DNA from: Deltaproteobacteria bacterium
Lineage (GTDB): Bacteria; JADJOY01
Reading direction: 5' to 3'
NCBI GenBank assembly: GCA_016713535.1
Contig: JADJOY010000003.1
Coordinates: 310,001-374,000 of the forward strand
Length of the DNA: 64,000 nt
Shown here: in pieces, positions 56,348 through 64,000 of the stretch
Position numbering within the stretch: position 1 is the stretch's first letter
How the letters are laid out: every line of letters starts with the position of its first letter
The notes under the pieces: model-generated
What the model saw: only the letters and a program-made list of their open reading frames with translations
Told to the model about the DNA's origin: nothing
Databases searched by the model: none
Program-made: the position numbers and the translations under genes

Positions 56348-56725
56348 TCACCCCACCGAGAAGCCGAGGAGCGCGAGCTTGTCGCGGATGATGTCCCTGG
56401 TGAAAGGCTTCATCACGTACTCGTTGGCGCCCGCGGAGAGCGCCTTGTCGACGTGGTCGAGCTCGCTCTCGGTGGTCACCATCACCAGCCGGGTCTCCGC
56501 GAAGCGCGGGTCGGCACGCACCGCCTGTACGAGCTCGAGGCCGTTCATCTCGGGCATGTTCCAGTCGATCAGCACCAGGTCCTTCGCGCCGCCGTTCTGC
56601 AGCGCGGCGAGCGCCTGCTTGCCATCCGGGGCCTCGGCGACCTCGAAGCCGAGCTCGCGCAGGCTGCGCGACAGGATCATGCGCATCGCTTTGGAATCGT
56701 CGACGACGAGCGCTTGCACGGTCAT
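56348..56725 (-). CDS. cheY: chemotaxis response regulator CheY (second copy)
   Basis: A 125-residue receiver with D9/D10, phospho-Asp54 in LIDWNMPEMNG and Lys106 in VMKPFT. ATG 56725 sits close to GAGGAGGAG; a GTG six bases on (56719, VQALVVDD) has a better spaced ribosome site. It lies between the dCache receptor and cheB, and is about half identical to the CheY at 53376 by eye. One copy may be a phosphate sink, as in two-CheY systems; which one is not readable here. Confidence 0.94.
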   Translation of the reverse strand: MTVQALVVDDSKAMRMILSRSLRELGFEVAEAPDGKQALAALQNGGAKDLVLIDWNMPEMNGLELVQAVRADPRFAETRLVMVTTESELDHVDKALSAGANEYVMKPFTRDIIRDKLALLGFSVG

Positions 56726-56747
56726 CTCCTCCTCGTGGTTCGTCCGG

Positions 56748-58851
56748 TCACGCGGCGCGCGGCAGCTCGATCGCCGCACGCGGTCCCTGCCTGGCACCGC
56801 CCGCGAGCGGGCGCGGCAGCTGGCCGAGGGTCGACTCGATGCGCCCCGGTGCGAAGCGGTCGGGGGCGCCCGTTCGCGCAGGCGAGCGATCGGCGGCTAG
56901 CTCGAACTGCGCCACCACCCGGCGCAGGCCCTCGGCCATCTCGGTCAGCCCGCTCGCGGCGCGACTGGCGTCGCCGGCGGCCTGGGTGGTGCTGCCGGCG
57001 GCGGTGGCCACGCCGGTGATGTTGTCGGAGATCTCCGAGCTCCCCGCCGCGGCCTCCGCCACGTTCCGTCCGATCTCGCTGGTCGTCGCGGACTGCTCCT
57101 CGACGGCGCTGGCGATGGTGCTCGAGATGAGCTGGATCTGGTCGATCACCGTGGTGATCTCGCCGATCGCGGTCACCGCGCTGCGGGTGTCACGCTGCAC
57201 CGCCTCGATCTCCTGGCCGATCTCCTGGGTGGCCTTGGCGGTGGCCTTGGCGAGCTCCTTGACCTCGGTCGCGACCACCGCGAAGCCCTTGCCGAATTCG
57301 CCGGCGCGAGCGGCTTCGATGGTGGCGTTGAGTGCCAGCAGGTTCGTCTGCTCGGCGATCGAGGTGATCACCTTGAGGATGCTTCCGATCTGGACGCTCG
57401 AGGTGTCGAGCTTGGAGATCGTCCCCTCCGCGGAGTGGGCCACTTCGACCGCCGAGGTGGCGATCTGTGCCGCCTCGTGGGCATTTTTGGCGATCTCGCG
57501 GATGCTCGCGTTCATCTCTTCCGAGGCTGCGGCGACCGTCTGGATGTTGCGGCTGACCTGCTCCGACGCGGCCGCGACGACGTTGGCCTGGGTCGCGGTC
57601 TCCTCGGCGTTCCCGCTCATCGTGGCGCTCACGCCGGAGAGCTCTTGCGAAGACCGGGCCAACCCCTCGGCGTTGTCGGCGATCGAGCGCATGGTCGCCG
57701 TGACCGAGTCCATCGCGCGGTTGAGTGCGTCCGCCATCCGCCCGACCTCGTCGTCGGAGACGTTCTCGATGCGGTGGGTGAGGTCGCCTCGCGCCAGCGA
57801 GTCGAGGGCCGCGACGGTCGCGGCGAGCGGACGCGACAGCCGCCGCTCGACGATCGTCGCGATCACCACCGTGATCAGCGCCGCGATCAGGCCGAAGCCG
57901 AGGACGTAGTTGCGGATGCGGCGGCTCGCGGCGGTCGCCTCCCCGAGGCTCTGCCGCACCAGCGCGCTCCAGCCGTGCCCGGGATAGGCGCCGAAGCCCT
58001 TCTCGTGTGCGTAGCCGTTGACCTGCGGGAGGCTGCTCTGGTGGTGGGGCTCGGTGACGAAACCGTCCTTGCCGGCGACGGCCTCCTTGGCGGCGCCGAG
58101 GCCCGCGTCGACCAGGTTGAGGCGCATCTCGGCGCTCTCGTCGGCATCGTCGACGACCAGGCCGGAGGACGTCATGAGCTGGGTCTCGATGCCCTCGACG
58201 CCGTCCTTCGCGAAGTCGTTGCGGAGGTCCACCATCACCTCCATGGCGATGCGGTCGAACGAGAGCCGGCTCGACCACACCCGTATCACCTTGCCGGAGT
58301 CGTCGGTGATCGCGGCGGCGAAGTTCAGAGCTCGCCCACCCTCGTGGGTGACCTCGTCGGCCCACGGGTCGGAGGCCACGTCGCCCAGGTAGAGACCGTC
58401 CTTCGCGGAGCCGTCGACGATCGCGCGGAACCACGGCTCGCGGCTCACGTCGCGTCCGATGAACTCGGCCGTGACCGCACGGCGCTGGTAGTCGACGGTG
58501 CTGCTGGCGATGACCTTGCCGCTCGGGTCGGCGACGACGATGAGGTCGTAGAAAGGGAAGCCGGTGACGAGCTGGTTGGCGGCGTCGGTGACGGCTTCGA
58601 CGGGTCCCTTCGCCGACTCGCGTCGCACCGAAGCGCGCAGGTCCTGCACCCGGTTCGAGAGGTTGCGATCGATCGTCTCGAGGGCGGTCCGGGCGTCGCT
58701 CATGAGGGCGCCTCCGGCCGCGCGGTCGAGCGCGCGGTCGCTCTCGCGGTACCCAGAACCAGCCGATGAGCGACATCGGGATCAGCGACAGGGCCAGGAA
58801 CGACACCAAGAGCAGGTTCTGGATGGTCTTGAACCGACGGGGAATGTGCAC
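56748..58851 (-). CDS. dCache methyl-accepting chemotaxis protein (one frame break)
   Basis: About 700 residues. Basic start and first membrane helix ([20 protein letters not shown], about 9-28), periplasmic dCache domain (about 35-300, with [20 protein letters not shown] and [14 protein letters not shown]), second membrane helix ([20 protein letters not shown]), HAMP, and MA domain with [23 protein letters not shown] 58851 has CAGGAG 6 nt upstream. At 58752-58754 (plus strand CCC) an extra base turns GWFWYRES into GWFWVPRE and breaks the frame after the first helix. It is a paralogue of the receptor directly upstream. Confidence 0.9.
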
Positions 58852-58882
58852 GGTGTTCTCCTGGGGTCGTCCGAAGGCGAGG

Positions 58883-61002
58883 TCACGCGGCTCGAGCGAG
58901 CGGCGCGGCACGGGGAGCCCGGCCTTCACCGCTCGCGACCGCGCGCGGCAGGTGGCCGAGCGTCGACTGGATGCGGCTCGGCGCGAAGCGCGCGTCCGGC
59001 GCGCCGCCGTCGCCTCCGGCGCCGCTACTGGAAGCGAGCTGGAAGCGCGCCACCAGCCCACGCAGCTCGTCGGCCATGCGGGCGAGCGCCGCGGACGCCT
59101 GGTTGGCCTCGGTGGCCGCCTCGGTGGTGTTGCGGGCCGCGGTGGCGACGCTGATGATGTTGCTGGCGATCTCCGAGCTGCCCACGGAGGCCTCGTTGAC
59201 GTTGCGGCCGATCTCGCTGGTCGTGGCGGTCTGCTCCTCCACGGCGCTCGCGATGGTGCTCGAGATGTTCTGGATCTGATCGATGACGGTGGTGATCTGC
59301 CCGATCGCGTCGACGGCGCCCTTGGTGTCGCGCTGGATCGCCACGACCTTGCCACCGATCTCCTCGGTGGCCTTGGCGGTCGCCTTGGCGAGCTCCTTGA
59401 CCTCGTTCGCGACCACCGCGAACCCTTTGCCGGCCTCCCCCGCGCGCGCCGCCTCGATGGTGGCGTTGAGGGCGAGGAGGTTGGTCTGCTCCGCGATCGA
59501 CGTGATGAGCTTGAGGACCTGGCCGATCTCCTGACTCGAGGCGCCGAGCTGGCTGACCGTCTGGTCGGCGGTGTGGGCGAGCTGCACCGCGTTGCTCGCG
59601 ATCTGCGCCGCGTCGTGGGCGCTCTTCGCGATCTCGCGGATGCTCGCGTTCATCTCCTCCGAGGCCGCCGCCACGGTCTGGATGTTGCGGCTCACCTCCT
59701 CGGAGGCGGCGGCTACCACGCCCGCCTGCGCCGAGGTCTCCTCCGCGTTGCTCGACATGGTGTGGCTGACCGCCGAGAAGTCGCCGGAAGAGCGGGCGAG
59801 GGACTCGGCGTTGCGCTGGATCGACTCGAGCGCGCTCGACACCGAGGTCATGGCTTCGTTGAGGGACGCCGCCATGTGGCCGATCTCGTCCTGCGATTCG
59901 ACCGCGAGGCGCGGGCGGAGGTCGCCGCCCGCGAGCGCCGCGAGCACGTCGGCGGTGTGACGCAGCGGGCGCGCGAGGCGGCGCGCGATCACCACCGCGA
60001 GCACCGCGATGACCAGGCCGCAGAGCGCGGTCGCGAGGGCCATGTAGGTGCGCATGGCGCGCGCCGCAGCGGCGGCCATGAGGGCGTTGTCTTCCGTGAT
60101 GCGGATCAGCACCCCCCAACCGAAGCCCTTGTAGGGACCCACGCCGTGGGTGGGCGCGTAGGCCGTGATCATCGGTGCCTTGGTGCGCTCGTGGGTCTCG
60201 TGGACGTAGCCCGACTTCCCCTCCACGACCGCCGTGGCGGAGGGTAGGCCGGCGTCGAGAGGTTGAGCTCGAACTGGACGGACTCGTCCTCGTCATCGAT
60301 CACCAGCCCCTTGGTGGTGATGATCTCGGTCTCGGCGGAGGTGTAGCCGTTGTCGAGGAGCTGCTGGTGGACGCTGTCGAGCACGTCCCTGGCGGTACGG
60401 TCGAAGGACGCGCGGTTCGACCACACACCGACGATCTTGCCGGCCTCGTCGCGCACCGGCGCCGCGAAGTTGAGCGCACGGCCGGCGCCGCCGAGGAGCT
60501 CCTTGACCCACGGGTCCTCCTCGAGATCGTGGGTGTACGAGGTCCCCTCGGCGAACCCGCCGCGGATGCACTGCTCGAACCACTCCTGGCCGCGCACGTC
60601 GCGGCCGAGCAGCCGCCCGGTCTCCACCGGCTTCCCGGCGCCGTCGACGGTGTTGGCGCCGATCACCTTGCCGTTCGCGTCGGCGACGACCATGAGGTCG
60701 TAGATGCCGTACGCCTGCATGTAGAAGTTCGCGGCGGCGGCGATCTGCTCGGCGGTGCCGCGCGCGCTCGGCTGGTGGGCGAACACCTGCACGTCGCCGT
60801 AGCGCTCGAAGAGCATGCGGTCGATCAGCTCGGCGCCCGACTTCGGGGCGGACGCGAGCGACTGCCCGGCGGCCTCCACGAGCGCGCTCGAGCTGCGCTC
60901 GTAGGCGAACAGGCCGAGCCCCACCAACGGGATCAGCGACAACGCCAGGAACGCCACCACCAACATCGTCTGGATGCTCTTGAACCCCGATCCCATCCGC
61001 AT
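58883..61002 (-). CDS. dCache methyl-accepting chemotaxis protein (one frame break)
   Basis: About 706 residues. Membrane helix [20 protein letters not shown] (about 9-28), periplasmic dCache domain (about 35-285, with [20 protein letters not shown] and [13 protein letters not shown]), second helix ([20 protein letters not shown]), HAMP, and MA domain with [23 protein letters not shown] 61002 has GGAGGAG 3 nt upstream. At about 60258-60264 one base is missing, breaking the frame where the neighbouring receptor reads LNLVDAGL. The C-terminal tail ...[16 protein letters not shown] matches its paralogue. Both receptors probably arose by tandem duplication. Confidence 0.9.
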
Positions 61003-61049
61003 GGACTCCTCCCGACCCCCGAGTGCGCGCGCTCGCTGCGTGAGCCGGA

Positions 61050-61409
61050 TCAGACCCAGAAGGTCGTGACCCAGTCGACGCAGCGCAGCGCGAGGAACAA
61101 CGTGCCGATGTGACGATGAACGGAGCGCGAGAGTGGCCGCCCGTTCCACAGCCGCTGGCCGAGCCCGATCATCGTCAGGTACCCGGTCACCACCGCCAGC
61201 GAGAGCGCGGCGTGAAGCCACACGCTCGGCGCCGTCGGTGCCAGCGCACGCGCCATCGGGTGGCGCGTCACCTCGATCCAGCCGAGCAGCGCCAGGTCGA
61301 GCCCGAACGCCGTGAGCATGAACGCGATGTGCACGTCGGGATGCTCGCGACGCACCGCGAGCCCGATGAGCAGCACGAGCAGCGCCAGTCCGGAGACGAG
61401 GGGGATCAT
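61050..61409 (-). CDS. small four-helix membrane protein in chemotaxis operon
   Basis: A 119-residue protein with four predicted membrane helices (about 3-18, 27-45, 65-83, 99-117) and several His near helix ends (REHPDVHIAF, TRHP, WLHAAL, SVHRHIG). The pattern resembles DUF420-like and cytochrome b-type small membrane proteins, so heme binding is possible but not shown. The TGATG overlap with the cheW stop ties it to the operon. I do not recognise a function; a link to receptor input or membrane redox state is a guess. Confidence 0.65.
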   Translation of the reverse strand: MIPLVSGLALLVLLIGLAVRREHPDVHIAFMLTAFGLDLALLGWIEVTRHPMARALAPTAPSVWLHAALSLAVVTGYLTMIGLGQRLWNGRPLSRSVHRHIGTLFLALRCVDWVTTFWV

Positions 61410-61864
61410 CAGTCCCGGGCCTCGTGGCCGAAGCCGCCGCCCACGTTGAGCGCGCGCTCGGTGTCGAGGATGAGGAGCAGGCGGCCCTCGAGCTTGTAGA
61501 CCCCGAGGATCAGCTCGCGGGCGAGGCCGTCGATGGTGTCGGGGGGCCGCTCGCGGCAGTCCTCCGAGACCTCGAGCACGTCGCCGATTTCGTCCACCAG
61601 CAGGCTCACCGCGCCGTCGTCGCTGCGCACCACCACGTTGGTCGGCAGGCGCTCGCCCGACGGCTCGGGGAGGCCGAGGCGCCGCCTCAGGTCCAGTGCG
61701 GTGACGATCTGGCCGCGCAGGTTGATGAGGCCACGTACCACGGGTGGCGCGAGCGGCACTCGGGTCATCGGCTGGTAGCGGATGACCTCCTGGACCTTCT
61801 CGACCTCCACGCCGAAGAAGCGGTCCTCGACCAGGAACGTGCAGAACTGGTGTGTCGCGGCCAT
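61409..61864 (-). CDS. cheW: chemotaxis coupling protein CheW
   Basis: A 151-residue adaptor linking receptors to CheA. The pattern FCTFLVEDRFFGVEVEKVQE, VRGLINLRGQIVTALDLRR and VSLLVDEIGDVLEV is that of CheW. It starts 37 nt after the cheA stop and overlaps the small membrane protein gene. Confidence 0.96.
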   Translation of the reverse strand: MAATHQFCTFLVEDRFFGVEVEKVQEVIRYQPMTRVPLAPPVVRGLINLRGQIVTALDLRRRLGLPEPSGERLPTNVVVRSDDGAVSLLVDEIGDVLEVSEDCRERPPDTIDGLARELILGVYKLEGRLLLILDTERALNVGGGFGHEARD

Positions 61865-61901
61865 GGGATTCTCCGTGTGCGGGGAGGACTCGGTGCGGTG
61901 C

Positions 61902-64000
61902 TCAGGCGGCCTCTGCGTGGCGGGTGTGCTCCTCGAGGAAGCTCGGGTCCGCCGAGCGCACCACGCTGCCGACGTCGATCAGGTCGGTGACCTTGTTCTG
62001 GATCACGGCCGAGCCGAGCAGCCCGGGCCGGCTCGCCGCGCGCATGCTGGCGATGCGCTCCTCGACGATGTCGAGGATGCGATCGACCACCAGGCCGACG
62101 CTGCGGCCGGCCTCGGTGTAGACGACGACCTGCATCGGATCGGCGCCGGCGCTCGAGTAGGCGAGGTGATCGGCGAGGCGGATCAGCGGCAGGATCTCGC
62201 CGCGGTACTGGACCACCTCCGCGCCACCGGCGCGCTCCACCGCGCTGACCGGGAACTCCTCGAGTCGCGCGACCTGGGAGAGCGGCACCGCCATCCGGCC
62301 GGTGTCGCCGAGGCCGAGCAAGAGCAGGGTCTGGGCGTCGTCGTCGCGGGTGGCGTGGACGGCGTTGGCCTCGCCCAAGGCCCGGTCCTTGACCTCGGTC
62401 ACGACCTGGGCTCGCTGCGCGATGCCGAGCACGTCGAGGATCAGCGCCACGGTGCCGTCTCCCATGATGGTGGCGCCGGCGAAGCAGTTGATGCCCTTGA
62501 GCTGCTTGCCGAGCGGCTTGACCACGATCTCCTCGGTGTCGTTGATGCTCTCCACGACCAGGCCGAAGGTGCGATCGTCGGCCTGCAGGACCACGATGTT
62601 GACGGCGTCGCGGACCGTTTGCGCGCGCTCGATCGCGAGCTCCTTCTCGAGGTCGATGAGCGGCAGCAGGCTGCCGCGTAGCCGGTACACGGGCGCGCCG
62701 TGGATGTGCTCGATGCCCTTGGCGACCTGATCGCCGTCGAGGCGCACCAGCTCGACCAGGCTCACCTGCGGGATCGCGTAGCGGTCACCGCCGGCGGTCA
62801 CCACCAGCGCGGGGATGATCGCGAGGGTGAGCGGGATCTTGATGCGGATGGTGGTGCCCTCGCCATGCTTGCTCTGGATGTCGACCGTGCCGCCGATCTT
62901 CTCGATGTTGGTGCGGACGACGTCCATGCCGACACCGCGGCCGGAGACGTTGGTGACCTTCTCGGCGGTCGAGAAGCCGGGCAGGAACACCAGGTTCACC
63001 GCCTCGCGATCGCCGATCCGCCCCGCCTGCTCGGCGGTGAGGAGGCCGCGCGCCAGCGCCTTGGATCGGATCTTCTCGGGGTCGATGCCACCGCCGTCGT
63101 CACTGATCTCGATGATGACCTGGCCGCCTTCGTGGAAGGCGCGCATGAAGAGCACGCCCTCGGCCGGCTTGCCGGCCCCGGCGCGCCTGGCGGGATCCTC
63201 GATCCCGTGGTCGATCGAGTTCCGTACCACGTGCGTGAGCGGATCCTTGATCGCCTCGAGGATGGTCTTGTCGATCTCGGTGTCCTGGCCCTCCATCTCG
63301 ATGCGGACCTTCTTGCCGCACATGACCGAGAGGTCGCGCACCACGCGCGGGAACTTGCTCCACACGTTGCCGATGGGCTGCATGCGGGTCTTCATCACGC
63401 TCTCTTGCAGCTCGGTCGTGATGAGGTTGAGGCGCTGCGTGGTGGCGACGAACGACGAGTCCTGCTGGGTGGACGTGAACTGCAACACCTGGTTGCGTGC
63501 CAGCACCAGCTCACCGACCAGGTTCATGAGCTTGTCGAGGAGCCCGACGTCGACGCGGATCGAGCTGTCCGACACCCCGTGGGCGGCGGCCTTGGTCTCA
63601 CCGCCGTCGGTGGGCGCCGCGGCGGCCGGGGCTGGCGGCGGCGTCTGGGCCGTGCTCGCCGCGGGAGCGGGAACGACCAGCGTGAGCGGCGGCGTCGTGG
63701 GCCGCACGGGTGCGGCCGGCGGTGGCGGCGCCTCGGTCGCGGCGGTCACGGCGACGGGCGCCGCGGCCGGGGGCTCGGGCGCCGTCGGCAGGTCGGGCGG
63801 CGCGACCGCCATCGGCGGGGGCGCGCTGGCGGCCGTGGTCGCCGCGGCGGCGCGGGCGGCCGGATCCTGGAGGCGGGTCAGGGTCGCGATGAGGTCGGTG
63901 TAGTCGCCGTCGCCTTCCGCCTGGATCTGCTCGATGTTGGCCAGGATCTGGCGCACCACGTCGACCATCTGCAGGAGCGCGGTGGTGATGTCGGGATCGA
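61902..64000 (-). CDS. cheA: chemotaxis histidine kinase CheA, 5' end cut by window edge
   Basis: The visible 699 codons run from the end of the P1/Hpt region (DITTALLQMVDVVRQILANI) through a long Pro/Ala linker. P3 dimerisation follows (LLDKLMNLVGELVLARNQVL), then P4 ATPase (HVVRNSIDHGIE, ISDDGGGID, GRGVGMDVV, GEGTTIRIKIPL) and two consecutive CheW-like P5 domains (ALVVTAGGDRYAIPQVSLVE... and TLLLLGLGDTGRMAVPLSQV...). The frame is open to position 64000, so the start and phospho-acceptor His lie beyond the window. Two P5 domains are unusual and suggest larger or mixed arrays. It is the first visible gene of the chemotaxis operon. Confidence 0.95.
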   Translation of the reverse strand, partial: DPDITTALLQMVDVVRQILANIEQIQAEGDGDYTDLIATLTRLQDPAARAAAATTAASAPPPMAVAPPDLPTAPEPPAAAPVAVTAATEAPPPPAAPVRPTTPPLTLVVPAPAASTAQTPPPAPAAAAPTDGGETKAAAHGVSDSSIRVDVGLLDKLMNLVGELVLARNQVLQFTSTQQDSSFVATTQRLNLITTELQESVMKTRMQPIGNVWSKFPRVVRDLSVMCGKKVRIEMEGQDTEIDKTILEAIKDPLTHVVRNSIDHGIEDPARRAGAGKPAEGVLFMRAFHEGGQVIIEISDDGGGIDPEKIRSKALARGLLTAEQAGRIGDREAVNLVFLPGFSTAEKVTNVSGRGVGMDVVRTNIEKIGGTVDIQSKHGEGTTIRIKIPLTLAIIPALVVTAGGDRYAIPQVSLVELVRLDGDQVAKGIEHIHGAPVYRLRGSLLPLIDLEKELAIERAQTVRDAVNIVVLQADDRTFGLVVESINDTEEIVVKPLGKQLKGINCFAGATIMGDGTVALILDVLGIAQRAQVVTEVKDRALGEANAVHATRDDDAQTLLLLGLGDTGRMAVPLSQVARLEEFPVSAVERAGGAEVVQYRGEILPLIRLADHLAYSSAGADPMQVVVYTEAGRSVGLVVDRILDIVEERIASMRAASRPGLLGSAVIQNKVTDLIDVGSVVRSADPSFLEEHTRHAEAA

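Overview
The window is a very GC-rich (about 70 percent) stretch of a Gram-negative, flagellated bacterium. Its gene content (acyl-CoA dehydrogenase/thiolase-like/DUF35 cluster, FleQ-FleS-FleR flagellar cascade, many sigma-54 activators, HDOD proteins and soluble chemoreceptors) and its GC-rich intergenic repeats fit a deltaproteobacterium-like lineage such as Myxococcota or Candidatus Binatota. That placement is inference; no rRNA or tRNA gene is present to test it.

Region 1 (8-10182, minus strand) is a CoA-thioester degradation cluster. In transcription order it holds aldehyde dehydrogenase, enoyl-CoA hydratase, acyl-CoA dehydrogenase, AMP-forming acyl-CoA ligase, a thiolase-like protein coupled to a DUF35 Zn-ribbon partner, a second acyl-CoA dehydrogenase, an SDR dehydrogenase and a MaoC-type hydratase. 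A perfect 11-1-11 palindrome lies just upstream of the first gene. REP-like GTAG hairpins fill the gaps between genes. A lone receiver protein and 0.9 kb of hairpin repeats separate this cluster from the next.

Region 2 (11564-28758, minus strand) is one long flagellar unit: fleQ, a secreted helical-repeat protein, fleS, fleR, flgB, flgC, fliE, fliF, fliG, fliH, fliI, fliJ, a MotE-like gene, fliK, flgD and flgE. Many junctions are ATGA or GTGA overlaps. A 1.37 kb repeat-filled spacer precedes it.

Region 3 (30127-53060, both strands) is regulatory and sensory. It has three sigma-54 activators (counting region 2, five), three HDOD proteins, a CheC-like phosphatase, a protein with a degenerate GGDEF domain, motA-motB behind a sigma-28-like promoter, a response regulator with a Cys/His output, a split Aer-like receptor (PAS protein plus soluble transducer), an Hpt protein, soluble PAS chemoreceptors, a hybrid kinase, a DcaP-like porin and a cytochrome c'-like lipoprotein coupled to a chemoreceptor. 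Region 4 (53376-64000, minus strand) is a full chemotaxis operon: cheA (cut by the window edge), cheW, a small membrane protein, two dCache chemoreceptors, cheY, cheB, cheR, cheX and cheY.

Motor, switch rod/hook assembly, chemosensory signalling and its sigma-54/sigma-28 control are therefore packed together, but the export gate (flhA, flhB, fliPQR), fliM/N, rings, filament and fliA are not here. At least nine genes, nearly all right of 22.8 kb, are broken by 1-2 nt indels in G/C runs or GC-dinucleotide tracts. This looks more like long-read consensus error than gene decay, so the frame-disrupted genes are annotated over their full span.
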